Shown here: positions 39,124 through 50,687 of the stretch, one piece after another
Layout: the number at the start of each line of letters is the position of its first letter
How positions within the stretch are numbered: position 1 is the stretch's first letter
DNA from: Bacillus infantis
Lineage (GTDB): Bacteria; Bacillota; Bacilli; Bacillales; Cytobacillaceae
Reading direction: 5' to 3'
DNA: 64,000 nucleotides
Assembly: GCF_020171945.1 (NCBI RefSeq)
Contig: NZ_JAIVAP010000002.1
Span: forward strand, 372,001 to 436,000
Program-made: the position numbers and the translations under genes
The notes under the pieces: model-generated
The model's input: the letters and a program-made list of their open reading frames with translations, nothing else
What the model was told of the DNA's origin: nothing
Databases searched by the model: none

Positions 39124-41304
39124 ATGGAAAAATTACAGCGCCAGTTGGCAAAGGTCAGAAACCTGTTGGATATGACATTCTTTAGAGTCGTCTTATTTCT
39201 TCTGCTCGGCATCGTGCTATATGCCGCCATGTATAGCAATGTAAAGCCCGAAAAGCTCGACATAGGCCTGTTTTCTGTGGCTGAACAGACAATCCGCTCA
39301 CCAATTACGATAGAAGACAAGGCGAGCACCGAGAAGGAAAAGAAGGCGGCCGCCGACCAGGTGACCGATGTATACATAGTCAAAAAGGAAATCAATCAGA
39401 ACCGTGTCGATCTGGTTACTTCAATCTTTGATTCGGCAGCGGAAGTAAACGAAGAGATAAGCGAGGACTCGGCACAAAACGGAAATGAACAAGGTGATGG
39501 AGACCAGGAAACAGCATATGTCCCGCCTTCTTCTTCGGAAAAGCTGAAAATGCTCAAGGAAAAGCTGACAGATAATGTGACGAAGGAAGTATCTGATGCG
39601 GTCCTGTCACCGCTTCTGCAGGCCTCCAAGGACGAGCTTACCATTGCAAGGGATCTTACTGTAACTGCGATCAACAATGTGATGGGCAGCAAAATCCCTG
39701 CTGATGAAGTGGAAAACAGCAAGAAAAGGGTGGAGGAAGAGCTGAAGTATACGAGCCTGAGCTCGAATTTGAGAAGCTCGGCGATCGAGCTTGGCAGATA
39801 TGCTGTCATCCAGAACGAATTCTATGACCCTGCTGCGACTGAAGAGCTCAGGCAGCAGGCAGTGGAGAATGTAGAACCGGTCAAAATTCTCCAGGGACAG
39901 ATCATCGCGGAAGAACGGCAGCTGATTAACAGGGAAATATACAGGCAGCTGGAGCTTACAGGGCTTCTGGAAAACCAGAACAGCATACAGCCGTTTCTGG
40001 GGCTGGGCCTGATTGTCGCTATCATTTTGGCTGCGCTCTATTATTACTTTTATGAGCTAAATGTCCAGAAGGAGCTGAAACAGAATTTTCTCCTGCTGTT
40101 CAGTCTGATATTCATCCTTTCGCTTTTGCTGATGAAATGCGTTAGCCTCCTGCAGCTGCTCCAGTACCCGGAAATTGGCTTTATATTTCCGGCTGCAATG
40201 GCAGCCATGCTGATCAGGATCCTGATCAATGAAAGGCTTGCCATTCTGATTACGATTGTCCTTGCCATATGCGGAAGCGTCATGTTCAATGAAGGCACTG
40301 CCGGAACATTGAATATAAATATGGGCATCTATATCATTTGCTCAGGCTTTGCGGGTATATTATTCTTAAACAAGCAAAACAACAGGTCCAAGATTCTTCA
40401 GGCGGGACTGTTTGCAGCAGGTGTGAATCTTGTTGTGATCATTTCCCTCATGCTGCTTAGAAACACTCATTTCGATGCGGTTGAATACAGCTTCCATTTA
40501 GTGACAGCATTGATTTCCGGCGTGGCTTCATCTGTACTGGCCATCGGCCTGCTTCCATTCTTTGAGGGGAGCTTTGGCATCCTTTCCGCCATGCGGCTGA
40601 TTGAGCTGTCAAACCCGAACCATCCGCTTCTCCGCAAAATCCTGACTGAGGCGCCAGGGACCTACCATCATAGTGTAATGGTGGCTAATCTGGCTGAGTC
40701 AGCATGTGAAGCAATCGGGGCAAATGGCCTCCTTGCCAGGGTAGGATGCTATTATCATGATATCGGGAAGACAAAGAGACCTCATTTTTTCATTGAGAAT
40801 CAAATGAATATCGAAAACCCTCATGACAGGCTGCCGCCGCAGACAAGCAAAAATATCATTATTGCCCATGCTGTCGACGGGGCAGAAATGCTGAGGAAGC
40901 ACAAAATGCCGAAAGAAATCGTTGATATTGCCGAACAGCACCATGGCACCTCTTTGCTCAAATATTTCTATCATAAGGCCAAACAAAACGGCATGGATGT
41001 CAATGAAGACGACTACCGGTATCCTGGGCCAAAAGCACAGTCGAAGGAAATTGCCGTCATCGGCATAGCCGACAGTGTCGAAGCAGCGGTCAGGTCCATG
41101 TCCAATCCGACTCCTGAACAAATTGAAGGTCTTGTCAGGAACATCATTTCAGACAGGCTTCAGGATGAACAGCTGAATGAATGTGACTTAACACTGAAGG
41201 AATTGGAAATCGTTGCACACACATTTTGTGAAACACTAAAGGGTATCTTCCATTCCAGAATAGAATATCCAGAATCCACGAAACAGAAGGTGAAACAAGC
41301 ATGA
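39124..41304 (+). CDS. pgpH: cyclic di-AMP phosphodiesterase PgpH (7TMR-HD)
   Basis: Hydrolyses the second messenger c-di-AMP. One N-terminal transmembrane helix, an extracellular 7TMR-HDED domain, seven transmembrane helices (about residues 295-480), and a cytoplasmic HD domain with [14 protein letters not shown] and [17 protein letters not shown] 39124 has GGAGGGGG upstream and gives 726 residues; the frame is open from 39031 but those residues are not typical. Called yqfF in B. subtilis. Confidence 0.95.
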   Translation: MEKLQRQLAKVRNLLDMTFFRVVLFLLLGIVLYAAMYSNVKPEKLDIGLFSVAEQTIRSPITIEDKASTEKEKKAAADQVTDVYIVKKEINQNRVDLVTSIFDSAAEVNEEISEDSAQNGNEQGDGDQETAYVPPSSSEKLKMLKEKLTDNVTKEVSDAVLSPLLQASKDELTIARDLTVTAINNVMGSKIPADEVENSKKRVEEELKYTSLSSNLRSSAIELGRYAVIQNEFYDPAATEELRQQAVENVEPVKILQGQIIAEERQLINREIYRQLELTGLLENQNSIQPFLGLGLIVAIILAALYYYFYELNVQKELKQNFLLLFSLIFILSLLLMKCVSLLQLLQYPEIGFIFPAAMAAMLIRILINERLAILITIVLAICGSVMFNEGTAGTLNINMGIYIICSGFAGILFLNKQNNRSKILQAGLFAAGVNLVVIISLMLLRNTHFDAVEYSFHLVTALISGVASSVLAIGLLPFFEGSFGILSAMRLIELSNPNHPLLRKILTEAPGTYHHSVMVANLAESACEAIGANGLLARVGCYYHDIGKTKRPHFFIENQMNIENPHDRLPPQTSKNIIIAHAVDGAEMLRKHKMPKEIVDIAEQHHGTSLLKYFYHKAKQNGMDVNEDDYRYPGPKAQSKEIAVIGIADSVEAAVRSMSNPTPEQIEGLVRNIISDRLQDEQLNECDLTLKELEIVAHTFCETLKGIFHSRIEYPESTKQKVKQA

Positions 41305-41771
41305 GTTTAAATATTGATTTTATGGATGAAACGAATGAAGTAAAAAGCAGCCATATTGAGCAGGTTGAAAAGCTCCTCAATTTTGCAGCACAAAAGGAAA
41401 ATGTCGAAGCTGGTTCTGAATTGTCCGTGACCTTTGTAACGAATGACCGGATACAGGAAATAAACAGGGTATACCGCGATAAAGACAAGCCTACCGATGT
41501 TATTTCCTTTGCCATGGAAGAACTCGGGGAAGGCGAAACAGAAATCGCGGGGGAAGGTATTCCAAGAGTACTCGGCGATATCATCATTTCAATCCAACGG
41601 ACAGAAGAACAGGCCGGTGAATATGGACATTCTTTTGAACGCGAGCTGGGCTTCCTTGCTGTTCATGGATTCCTCCATCTCCTTGGATATGACCATGAAA
41701 CAGATGAGGAAGAAAGAGAAATGTTCGGCCGACAGAAGGACATCCTTGATGAGTACGGGCTCACGCGATAA
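41301..41771 (+). CDS. ybeY: endoribonuclease YbeY
   Basis: Metal-dependent RNase for 16S rRNA 3'-end maturation and ribosome quality control. The zinc signature [11 protein letters not shown] is at about residues 115-125. It has 156 residues. The start overlaps the pgpH stop (ATGA). Its last 23 bases overlap dgkA. Confidence 0.96.
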   Translation: MSLNIDFMDETNEVKSSHIEQVEKLLNFAAQKENVEAGSELSVTFVTNDRIQEINRVYRDKDKPTDVISFAMEELGEGETEIAGEGIPRVLGDIIISIQRTEEQAGEYGHSFERELGFLAVHGFLHLLGYDHETDEEEREMFGRQKDILDEYGLTR

Positions 41772-42144
41772 GAAGCCTGGTGCCGGGAAAAGCATGTGGC
41801 CTGTTTTTGCCGTAGCTTTTGCCGGAATCGGCAATGCACTGATGCAGGAAAGGAATATGAGGATTCATGCCCTTTCATCAGCTGTGGTCATTGCAGCAGG
41901 CGCCTGCTTTTCCTTGAGCCGGATCGAGTGGATGTTCATCATATTGGCCATTGGCGGGATGTTCGCGCTGGAACTGATCAACACAAGCATTGAAAGAGCT
42001 GTGGATCTGTCAACAGAAGAATGGCATCCGCTGGCAAAGCAGGCCAAAGATGCTGCAGCAGGGGCTGTGCTGGTGTTTGCTTTTGCGTCAGCAGCCCTCG
42101 GTGCAATCATATTTCTCCCGAAGATATGGGCACTTTTCCAGTAG
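41749..42144 (+). CDS. dgkA: undecaprenol/diacylglycerol kinase DgkA
   Basis: Small membrane kinase of 131 residues with three transmembrane helices. In Gram-positive bacteria it phosphorylates undecaprenol, feeding cell-wall lipid recycling. Family motifs [11 protein letters not shown] and [15 protein letters not shown] (with the catalytic Glu) are present, and KDAAAGAV is typical. ATG 41749 lies inside ybeY with AGAAGGA 8 bases upstream; the frame is open further upstream within ybeY but without family similarity. Confidence 0.92.
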   Translation: MSTGSRDKKPGAGKSMWPVFAVAFAGIGNALMQERNMRIHALSSAVVIAAGACFSLSRIEWMFIILAIGGMFALELINTSIERAVDLSTEEWHPLAKQAKDAAAGAVLVFAFASAALGAIIFLPKIWALFQ

Positions 42145-42174
42145 GAGCGGCTGAAGCTTGCCGTTCTTTTTTTG
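42145..42174 (+). terminator. terminator after dgkA
   Basis: GAGCGGC (42145-42151) pairs with GCCGTTC (42160-42166) with one G-U pair, followed by TTTTTTT. The rest of the gap to cdd (42175-42430) is AT-rich, with a GAAGGAG/CTCCTTC inverted repeat at 42391-42413 and no gene. Confidence 0.85.
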
Positions 42175-42427
42175 TTGGAAAATGAAATTCACTGAATATG
42201 AACACTTGAATACAGATATTTGCGGACTTGCTTGAATTCGGATTTCCGGCTTTCTTGAAAACGCTGCCTGATTTGGTTAAAATGACAGAGCATGCAATTG
42301 AATACCATGTCCGTTTTTAGAAAATTCAATTTTTTTATTACGATTTTGCTACAATCAATGAAAATCTTGCAAAAATAAGGTAAAATATAAGAAGGAGAAT
42401 ACTCGCCTCCTTCGAAAGGAAGAATGA

Positions 42428-43751
<1,324 letters not shown>

Positions 43752-43907
43752 AGGGCGATTCAGCCATAACTAACCTATTTCACCTCAACTGGAATTATGC
43801 AGACTTTTTATTAACAATTATTACGTCTTATGATTTTCTAATGACAGGCTATGATAAAGGTAAGGAATTAATAATTGCTAGTTAAAAATTGAAAGGTGGG
43901 GTTTCCA

Positions 43908-44051
43908 ATGTTGGATTTTACCTGGAAGGTCTTCAAGCAGACAGGTAATATTGACACATATCTTCTTTTTAAGGAGCTTGAAAAAGAAACTCAGGATTTG
44001 CCCGGAAGCAGTGAACAAGAACTAGCAGAAGTTGATTTTCCCATCTCATAG
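43908..44051 (+). CDS. yqzL: YqzL family small protein
   Basis: A 47-residue protein starting MLDFTWKVFKQTGNIDTYLL, with KELEKET and a C-terminal DFPIS, matching the YqzL family found between era and recO in Bacilli. AAAGGTGGGG lies upstream. Function unknown. It is too short for usual ORF length cut-offs. Confidence 0.9.
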   Translation: MLDFTWKVFKQTGNIDTYLLFKELEKETQDLPGSSEQELAEVDFPIS

Positions 44052-44080
44052 GTTTGTCTCTTGCAGGGATGGTGGCATAA

Positions 44081-44842
44081 ATGTTTGAAAAATGCGAAGG
44101 AATCGTATTGAGAACAGTCAATTATGGTGAATCCAATAAAATAGTTACCTTATATACCCGGGAATGGGGTAAGGTTGGCGTGATGGCCCGAGGTGCAAAA
44201 AAGCCTAACAGCAGGCTTTCGGCTGTCACCCAGCCTTTTACTTATGGCTACTTCCTTGTTCAGAGAAGCAGCGGGCTGGGGCTTATGCAGCAGGGGGAAA
44301 TGGTTTCCTCCATGCGCTCGATCAGGGAGGATATCTTCCTGACAGCATATGCCAGTTATATTGTTGATCTTACAGATAAAACAGTTGAAGAGAAAAAGCC
44401 GAATCCATTCCATTTTGAACTGCTTCACCAGACATTGAATTATATGAACGAAGGCTATGACCCTGAGATAATGGTGAATATTTACGAAATGAAAATGCTC
44501 AATCCCCTTGGACTTTATCCGGTCCTGGATAAATGCTCCGTCTGCGGAAGCACTGATGGGCATTTTTCTTTTTCCATCAGGGAGGGCGGTCTGCTTTGCC
44601 ACCGATGCCTTGAGAAGGACCCATATCACTATAAGATTTCGCCGGCAGCTTTAAAACTCCTGCGTCTTTTTTATTATTTTGATTTGTCGAGGCTTGGAAA
44701 TATTTCAGTTAAGCCGGAAACCAAAGCTGAGCTGAAAAAGATTATCTCAGCTTACTATAATGAATACTCAGGCCTCAGCCTGAAAACAAGAAAGTTCCTG
44801 GACCAGATGGACAAGATGGGCGGTTTCTTTGAAAAAGGGTAA
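44081..44842 (+). CDS. recO: DNA repair protein RecO
   Basis: Loads RecA on SSB-coated DNA together with RecR. The N-terminal OB domain begins with the family pattern [24 protein letters not shown], quoted here in shortened form as [15 protein letters not shown]. The C-terminal zinc finger uses CSVCGS and CHRC. It has 253 residues and a modest ribosome binding site (GGTGG). Confidence 0.95.
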   Translation: MFEKCEGIVLRTVNYGESNKIVTLYTREWGKVGVMARGAKKPNSRLSAVTQPFTYGYFLVQRSSGLGLMQQGEMVSSMRSIREDIFLTAYASYIVDLTDKTVEEKKPNPFHFELLHQTLNYMNEGYDPEIMVNIYEMKMLNPLGLYPVLDKCSVCGSTDGHFSFSIREGGLLCHRCLEKDPYHYKISPAALKLLRLFYYFDLSRLGNISVKPETKAELKKIISAYYNEYSGLSLKTRKFLDQMDKMGGFFEKG

Positions 44843-44849
44843 TGCCTGA

Positions 44850-44960
44850 GAAAGTCCGGCTCGTCTTATGCTTGAGGCCCGCAGGACGCGGGGCATGCAG
44901 ACGTTGCCACAGGACGTGGCGTTTTTAGTCTGCGTTTTTTGAACAAACGCCTTCCGCATT
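44850..44960. repeat. dispersed hairpin repeat, mosaic copy
   Basis: Begins with the type-A ending (GTCTTATGCTTG) and continues as type B: GCAGAC (44897-44902) pairs with GTCTGC (44928-44933) around GCCAC-AGGAC-GTGGC (44906-44920), ending CCTTCCGCATTTC as in type A. It lies between recO and the glyQS promoter. Confidence 0.65.
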
Positions 44961-44966
44961 TCAATA

Positions 44967-44995
44967 TTGACTTTTATTTTGTTTTGTTTTATGAT
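44967..44995 (+). promoter_or_regulatory. sigma-A promoter of glyQS
   Basis: TTGACT (44967-44972), a 17-base spacer and TATGAT (44990-44995), just upstream of the T-box leader. Confidence 0.85.
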
Positions 44996-45004
44996 TCTCA
45001 ATAA

Positions 45005-45222
45005 TTAATAGTTCTGCTATGACGGAAAGAAGTAGTCCGAATGATCTGTAGAAGCGAGTCCGGGATGGTGTGAGCCGGATTATGGGTGTTGGATGAAGGG
45101 CGTTCCTGAGCGGATTGCGTGCTTTGGGCACATAAGGTGGCTGCATTGAATGGCAGCAAATAGGGTGGAACCGCGGGTAACTCTCGTCCCTATGCTTTTT
45201 GGAGCATAGGGACGGGAGTTTT
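45005..45222 (+). promoter_or_regulatory. T-box riboswitch leader of glyQS
   Basis: The leader contains the T-box core AGGGTGGAACCGCG at 45162-45175 and a stem I region with the GAAGTAG-type start and a GTCCGGGATGGTGTGAGCC distal arm. A terminator follows (CTCGTCCCTATGCT near 45183 with AGCATAGGGACGGGAG near 45203), followed by T7. Uncharged tRNA-Gly would stabilise the antiterminator. I infer glycine from the downstream genes and did not assign the specifier codon. Confidence 0.93.
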
Positions 45223-45276
45223 TTTGTGCTTTTTCCCAATGCTCAGATTACAAAAATACCTATTGGAGGTGCCAGG

Positions 45277-46173
45277 ATGAATATTCAAAATATGATTCTG
45301 ACTTTGCAAAAGCACTGGTCAGAGCAGGGCTGCATCCTTATGCAGGCTTATGATGTCGAGAAAGGTGCAGGGACGATGAGCCCGTACACGTTTTTGCGTG
45401 CGATTGGGCCTGAGCCATGGAATGTGGCCTATGTAGAGCCTTCACGCCGCCCTGCGGATGGAAGGTATGGCGAAAATCCCAACCGTCTTTATCAGCATCA
45501 TCAGTTCCAGGTGATCATGAAGCCGTCTCCTGACAATATCCAGGAGCTGTATCTTGATTCTCTTCGTGCCCTTGGAATTAATCCATTGGAGCATGATATC
45601 CGCTTTGTTGAGGATAACTGGGAAAATCCTTCCCTCGGATGCGCCGGATTGGGCTGGGAAGTGTGGCTTGATGGAATGGAGATCACGCAATTCACCTATT
45701 TCCAGCAGGTCGGCGGCATAGAATGTAAGCCAGTTTCTGTGGAAATCACTTACGGAATTGAACGCCTTGCATCGTACATCCAGGATAAAGAGAATGTCTT
45801 TGACCTTGAGTGGACTGAAGGATTTACTGTAAGGGACATCTTCCTTCAGCCTGAATATGAGCATTCCAAGTACACCTTCGAAACCTCTGATCCTGATATG
45901 CTTTTTAACTTGTTCAATATTTATGAAAAAGAAGCCCATAGACAGATGGAAGAAGGCTTGGTTCATCCGGCATATGATTATGTGCTGAAATGCTCCCATG
46001 TTTTCAACCTGCTCGATGCACGGGGAGCCATCTCTGTAACAGAAAGGACCGGTTACATCGGACGCTGCCGGAACCTGGCAAGGAAGGTCGCCAAAACATT
46101 CTATGAAGAACGGGAAAAATTAGGATTCCCGATTTTACAGCGGAAGGGAGAGATTGAAAATGGCGAAGCGTGA
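45277..46173 (+). CDS. glyQ: glycyl-tRNA synthetase alpha subunit
   Basis: Catalytic subunit of the tetrameric bacterial-type glycyl-tRNA synthetase. It starts [19 protein letters not shown] and contains [13 protein letters not shown] and [15 protein letters not shown], class II motifs. It has 298 residues. ATG 45277 has TTGGAGGTG upstream; the open frame back to 45199 crosses the T-box terminator and is not translated. It overlaps glyS. Confidence 0.97.
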   Translation: MNIQNMILTLQKHWSEQGCILMQAYDVEKGAGTMSPYTFLRAIGPEPWNVAYVEPSRRPADGRYGENPNRLYQHHQFQVIMKPSPDNIQELYLDSLRALGINPLEHDIRFVEDNWENPSLGCAGLGWEVWLDGMEITQFTYFQQVGGIECKPVSVEITYGIERLASYIQDKENVFDLEWTEGFTVRDIFLQPEYEHSKYTFETSDPDMLFNLFNIYEKEAHRQMEEGLVHPAYDYVLKCSHVFNLLDARGAISVTERTGYIGRCRNLARKVAKTFYEEREKLGFPILQRKGEIENGEA

Positions 46174-48232
46174 TTTATTGCTTGAAATCGGCCTTGAGGA
46201 AATGCCGGCAAGATTTGTAACAGATTCCATGAACCAGCTTGCTTCCAAAGTGGAAAAGTGGCTGGAAGAAAAGAAGGTGCCGCATGGAGGAATCAGCGCC
46301 TTTTCAACTCCCCGCCGTCTTGCTGTCCTTGTAAAGGACGTAACTGAAACACAGGAGGATATCCATGAAGAGGCGAAAGGTCCGGCCAGGAAAATCGCCC
46401 AGAACGATGCAGGAGAGTGGTCAAAAGCTGCGATCGGCTTTTCCCGCGGCCAAGGCATGGGCGTGGATGATATCTATTTCAAAGAAATAAACGGCATTGA
46501 ATATGCACATGTAAATAAATTCATCAAAGGAGCCGAGACTGCTTCTATCCTGCCGGAGCTGAAGGATATCGCTGAAAGCCTTACTTTCCCTAAAAATATG
46601 CGCTGGGCAGACAGGGATATGAGGTATGTAAGGCCGATTAAATGGATTATGGCTCTCTTCGGCCAAGATGTCATTCCGTTTGAAATTGCCGGGGTGCCTG
46701 CATCCAACTGGACTCTAGGGCATCGTTTCCTTGGAGAGAAAGTTGAGATCACTGAGCCTGCTGAATACGAAAAAAGCATGCTTGGCCAGTTCGTCCTTGT
46801 CAATGCAGAGGAAAGGAAAAATGGCATTCGGAGCCAGATTGAACGCTTGGCAGAGGAAAATAACTGGGAGATCCCAGTCGATGAGGATCTGCTCGAGGAA
46901 GTAACAAACCTTGTGGAGTACCCAACGGCCCTTTTCGGAAAGTTTGAGGAAGAGTTTCTTGAAATTCCTGAGGAAGTGCTGATTACTAGCATGAAAGAGC
47001 ATCAGCGTTATTTCCCTGTCAAGTCTGCAGAAGGAAAGCTGCTGCCTTACTTTGTAACTGTGCGCAATGGTGACCACAATCACCTCGAACAAGTTGCAAA
47101 GGGTAACGAGAAAGTGCTTCGCGCCAGACTCGCCGATGCAGCATTCTTTTACGAGGAAGACCAGAAGATGGATATTGAGTCAGCGCTGCAGAAGCTCGGC
47201 AGCATCGTCTACCATGAAGATATCGGCACGCTCGCTGAGAAAGTTGAACGAGTTAGAAAGCTTGCCAATGGGCTGGCAGAATCGCTTTCCTTGGACCCCC
47301 AAGAAAAGAAAAATGTAGACCGTGCCGCAGAAATCAGCAAGTTTGATCTCGTGTCACAGATGGTATACGAGTTCCCTGAATTGCAGGGGTTCATGGGTGA
47401 AAAATATGCTGCCCAAAAAGGTGAAGATGCCGCTGTTGCAAAAGCAATCAATGAGCATTATATGCCCCGTAATGCAGAGGATTCTGCACCTGAAAGCAAT
47501 GAAGGTGCTGTCCTTGCTGTGGCAGAGAAACTGGATACGATCTCTTCCTTTTTTGCGATTGGCATGATTCCAAGCGGCTCGCAGGATCCATACGCTTTAA
47601 GAAGGCAGGCAGCAGGCATCGTCCAGATCCTCGCTGTTAAGGAATGGAAGCTTGAGCTTGAAGAAGTGATTAAGAAGTCGCTTGCACTTGTCAAAGAGTC
47701 AGGCATCGGCAAGAAAGAGGAAGAGCAGGTATATGATGAGCTGCTGTCCTTCTTTAAACTCCGCATCAAGCATACTCTGCAGGAGCGCAGCATCCGCTAC
47801 GATATTATTGATGCCGCCTTATCAGGAAAAATCGGTTCAATGGCTTCTTTAATCAAGAGAGCAGAAGTATTGAATGCCCATAAAGGCGAAGATGGCTTTA
47901 AAGAGAGCATGGAGGCTTTGAGCCGTGTATTAAATATAGCTTCCAAAGCAGAACATCCTGCAGCGGTTGATCAGGGGCTTTTTGAAAATAAGGAAGAAGC
48001 GGAGCTGTACAGCCGTTTCCTGGAAGTTTCTGCGGTAATCGGCAAGGGTGTCGAAGCGGAAGAATATTATGGGCTGCTCGTGTCTATGAGACCTGAGATC
48101 AGTGCCTATTTCGAAAATACAATGGTCATGGCCGATAACACTGCTTTAAAGGAAAACCGTTTGAGCATGATGGCCGAAATCGCATCGCTGATCCAGGCAT
48201 TTGCCAAAGTGAACGAAATAGTGGTCAAGTAA
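46160..48232 (+). CDS. glyS: glycyl-tRNA synthetase beta subunit
   Basis: A 690-residue tRNA-binding subunit with an HD-like domain and a C-terminal anticodon-binding region. It starts [18 protein letters not shown] and has EHQRYFPV and the [12 protein letters not shown] segment. ATG 46160 has AAGGGAG 9 bases upstream and overlaps the glyQ stop by 14 bases. Confidence 0.97.
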   Translation: MAKRDLLLEIGLEEMPARFVTDSMNQLASKVEKWLEEKKVPHGGISAFSTPRRLAVLVKDVTETQEDIHEEAKGPARKIAQNDAGEWSKAAIGFSRGQGMGVDDIYFKEINGIEYAHVNKFIKGAETASILPELKDIAESLTFPKNMRWADRDMRYVRPIKWIMALFGQDVIPFEIAGVPASNWTLGHRFLGEKVEITEPAEYEKSMLGQFVLVNAEERKNGIRSQIERLAEENNWEIPVDEDLLEEVTNLVEYPTALFGKFEEEFLEIPEEVLITSMKEHQRYFPVKSAEGKLLPYFVTVRNGDHNHLEQVAKGNEKVLRARLADAAFFYEEDQKMDIESALQKLGSIVYHEDIGTLAEKVERVRKLANGLAESLSLDPQEKKNVDRAAEISKFDLVSQMVYEFPELQGFMGEKYAAQKGEDAAVAKAINEHYMPRNAEDSAPESNEGAVLAVAEKLDTISSFFAIGMIPSGSQDPYALRRQAAGIVQILAVKEWKLELEEVIKKSLALVKESGIGKKEEEQVYDELLSFFKLRIKHTLQERSIRYDIIDAALSGKIGSMASLIKRAEVLNAHKGEDGFKESMEALSRVLNIASKAEHPAAVDQGLFENKEEAELYSRFLEVSAVIGKGVEAEEYYGLLVSMRPEISAYFENTMVMADNTALKENRLSMMAEIASLIQAFAKVNEIVVK

Positions 48233-48278
48233 GAAGTAATTTTTGCTTTTTAGCTTGCTAAAAGATATGATTATGCAG

Positions 48279-48320
48279 AGAGCCTGTCAAAAATTCCGAC
48301 AGGCTCTTTGAAATTTTTTC
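48279..48320 (+). terminator. terminator of glyQS
   Basis: AGAGCCTGTC (48279-48288) pairs with GACAGGCTCT (48298-48307), followed by TTGAAATTTTTT. Confidence 0.85.
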
Positions 48321-48350
48321 CTGTATGCCAGGTTAAATGTGAAATCATTC

Positions 48351-48378
48351 TTTTCATTTATAGCAAATAGTATATAAT
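48351..48378 (+). promoter_or_regulatory. probable promoter of ccpN
   Basis: TTTTCA (48351-48356), a 16-base spacer and a perfect TATAAT (48373-48378). Confidence 0.5.
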
Positions 48379-48417
48379 ATTTTTATAAAAGTATGACATT
48401 ATTAGCTGGCAAGCAAG

Positions 48418-49053
48418 GTGGTGAGGACAATAGAGCTTAATAAAAGGCAAGAACTAATATTGGATATCGTGAAAGAAAATGGTCCGATTACAGGTGAACA
48501 TATTGCAGAGAGGCTGAATCTGACGAGGGCAACCTTAAGGCCTGATCTGGCCATATTAACCATGGCAGGCTATCTGGATGCGCGGCCGAGGGTCGGATAT
48601 TTCTATACAGGCAAGACCGGTGCCCAGCTTTTGACTGAAAGCCTGCAGAAGCTGCTGGTAAAGGATTATCAGTCAATCCCTGTAGTGGTGAATGAAAATG
48701 TATCTGTCTATGATGCGATCGTCACTATGTTCCTGGAGGATGTCGGCACCTTATTTGTTGTCGATCAATCTTCTCTGCTGGTCGGCGTCTTGTCCAGGAA
48801 GGATCTGCTGAGGGCAAGCATCGGGAATCAGGAGCTGACAGCCCTCCCGGTAAATATCATTATGACGAGGATGCCGAATATTACTACCTGCAAAAAAGAT
48901 GATCTGCTGATTGAAATAGCGAATCTCCTGATTGAAAAACAGATAGACGCTTTGCCGGTCGTGAAAGAAACAGATAAGGGCTTTGAAGTAACTGGCAGGA
49001 TTACAAAGACCAATTTGACAAGGGCATTCCTGGCTCTTGCAGAACAAAGGTGA
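48418..49053 (+). CDS. ccpN: gluconeogenesis repressor CcpN
   Basis: In B. subtilis CcpN represses gapB and pckA when glycolytic substrates are present. A winged-helix DNA-binding domain (ITGEHIAERLNLTRATLRPD) is followed by two CBS domains that sense nucleotides. It has up to 211 residues. Two tandem GTG codons at 48418 and 48421 overlap the AAGGTGGTGAGG ribosome binding region, so the exact start is uncertain by a few codons. Paired with the PPDK regulator gene as in B. subtilis. Confidence 0.93.
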   Translation: MVRTIELNKRQELILDIVKENGPITGEHIAERLNLTRATLRPDLAILTMAGYLDARPRVGYFYTGKTGAQLLTESLQKLLVKDYQSIPVVVNENVSVYDAIVTMFLEDVGTLFVVDQSSLLVGVLSRKDLLRASIGNQELTALPVNIIMTRMPNITTCKKDDLLIEIANLLIEKQIDALPVVKETDKGFEVTGRITKTNLTRAFLALAEQR

Positions 49054-49077
49054 TTTTGAAGAGAGGATGGATGAGCA

Positions 49078-49896
49078 ATGGGTACAGTGCCGATCATCTA
49101 TGTTGTTTCCGATTCAGTGGGGGAGACGGCAGAATTAGTGACGAAAGCGGCCATCAGCCAGTTTAATGGCAGCGATCTGACAATAAAAAGATTTCCTTAT
49201 GTTGAAGATAAATATAATATTGACGAGGTATTATCTCTCGCGAAAATGGACCAGGGAATGATTGCTTTTACATTGGTAAAGCCTGAAATCCGCAGCTATA
49301 TGGCAGAAGCAGCCGCCAGGGAAAATATACATGCCATCGACATCATCGGGCCATTGATGGACAGGATCCAGTCCATCTGCGGCGAAACCCCCTTGTATGA
49401 GCCGGGCCTTGTCAGGAAGCTGGATGACGACTATTTTAAAAAGGTGGAAGCGATCGAGTTTGCTGTGCAGTATGATGATGGCCGCGATCCGCGTGGAATC
49501 CTAAAGGCTGATATTGTGCTTGTCGGCGTTTCAAGGACCTCCAAGACGCCTTTATCCCAATATCTCGCGCACAAGCGGCTTAAAGTCGCGAATGTCCCGC
49601 TGGTCCCGGAAGTTGATCCGCCTGAGGAGCTGTTCCAGGTATCGCCTGCAAAGTGCTTTGGCTTAAAGATCAGCCCTGAAAAGCTGAACAATATCAGGAG
49701 GGAAAGGCTTATTTCACTCGGTTTGAGCGACAACGCCAGCTATGCCAATCTTGAACGGATTAAAAGTGAGATAGGCTATTTCGACCAGATTGTAACCAGG
49801 ATCGGCTGTCCTGTCGTTGATGTTACGAATAAGGCAGTGGAAGAAACGGCAAACGTCATTTTTGATCTTTACCGAAGAAATATTTCAGCAAAGTAG
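49078..49896 (+). CDS. yqfL: pyruvate, phosphate dikinase regulatory kinase/phosphorylase
   Basis: Bifunctional PPDK regulator (DUF299) that switches pyruvate phosphate dikinase off by ADP-dependent phosphorylation and on by phosphorolysis. The P-loop-like [14 protein letters not shown] is at about residues 149-162. It has 272 residues. In B. subtilis YqfL is tied to CcpN function. No ppdK lies in this window. Confidence 0.94.
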   Translation: MGTVPIIYVVSDSVGETAELVTKAAISQFNGSDLTIKRFPYVEDKYNIDEVLSLAKMDQGMIAFTLVKPEIRSYMAEAAARENIHAIDIIGPLMDRIQSICGETPLYEPGLVRKLDDDYFKKVEAIEFAVQYDDGRDPRGILKADIVLVGVSRTSKTPLSQYLAHKRLKVANVPLVPEVDPPEELFQVSPAKCFGLKISPEKLNNIRRERLISLGLSDNASYANLERIKSEIGYFDQIVTRIGCPVVDVTNKAVEETANVIFDLYRRNISAK

Positions 49897-49928
49897 CACA
49901 TACTCTTGAGAATATGTGCTTTTTCTAT
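49895..49928 (+). terminator. terminator of ccpN-yqfL
   Basis: AGCACATA (49895-49902) pairs with TATGTGCT (49913-49920), followed by TTTTCTATTTTTT. Confidence 0.8.
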
Positions 49929-50008
49929 TTTTTAGGCAATGCATTCCGGATAATTAGAAAATTAGGAGTGTACAGTAAAAAATAATGGCAAAACTGACTT
50001 TTATGCAC

Positions 50009-50014
50009 TATAAT
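50009..50014 (+). promoter_or_regulatory. -10 box upstream of yqxD-dnaG-sigA
   Basis: A perfect TATAAT with only a weak -35 (TGGCAA, 17 bases upstream). The region 49929-50175 is AT-rich and holds no other gene. Confidence 0.4.
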
Positions 50015-50175
50015 AAAAAATTGTGATAAAAATATTCATCATTAGGTTTAGACTTACCACATAACGAATAAACTATTTATTGTGAGAAGTCAAGGCAGGC
50101 ATCTAAAAAAAATTCGACATGAATCTCTTATGAAAAGTTGCTCTATTAAAGAAGGAATATGCGGAGTGATGTAGA

Positions 50176-50643
50176 ATTACTAGTACATTAGGGAATAGAA
50201 GCATCCTTGTTGACGCTGATTCTTGTCCTGTTAAGATGGAAATTGTCGAAATTGCCAAAGGCTTTGAAATTGAACCGGTATTCGTCGCTTCTTACGCACA
50301 TATGGTAAATGATTTTGGCGGGGCTGTCTGGAAGTTTGTTGATTCAAGCAAGGAAGCAGCAGACCTGTTCATCATGAATCATGTGAAAAAGGGTGACGTT
50401 GCGGTCACACAGGATATCGGCCTTGCCTCAACCCTGCTGCCTAAAGGGGTTTATGTTCTTTCTCCCAGGGGAACCTTATACGAAGAAGAGCATATCCATA
50501 CCGCTCTGGATATGAGGTATCTCAGTGCCAAAGCAAGGCGCCGGGGGCAATATGGAAAAGGCCCTAAGCCTTTCACCCAGGATGACCGGAGCAGGTTTGT
50601 GAAGCAATTGACAAAGATTTTGTCGAATCTTGCAGGAAAATAG
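50176..50643 (+). CDS. yqxD: YaiI/YqxD (UPF0178) family protein with apparent ATT start
   Basis: DUF188 protein with a PIN-like fold; function unknown. The signature VDADSCPVK lies before the first in-frame ATG (50236), so translation must start upstream, yet from the stop at 50167 to that ATG no ATG, GTG or TTG is in frame. ATT 50176 has GGAGTGAT at 50163-50170 with 5-base spacing and gives 155 residues, about the family length. A sequencing error or frameshift is the alternative. It lies upstream of dnaG as in B. subtilis. Confidence 0.82.
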   Translation: MTSTLGNRSILVDADSCPVKMEIVEIAKGFEIEPVFVASYAHMVNDFGGAVWKFVDSSKEAADLFIMNHVKKGDVAVTQDIGLASTLLPKGVYVLSPRGTLYEEEHIHTALDMRYLSAKARRRGQYGKGPKPFTQDDRSRFVKQLTKILSNLAGK

Positions 50644-50687
50644 CTTTTTATCACGAATACCTCATAAGTAAAAATGGAGTTGTTCTC

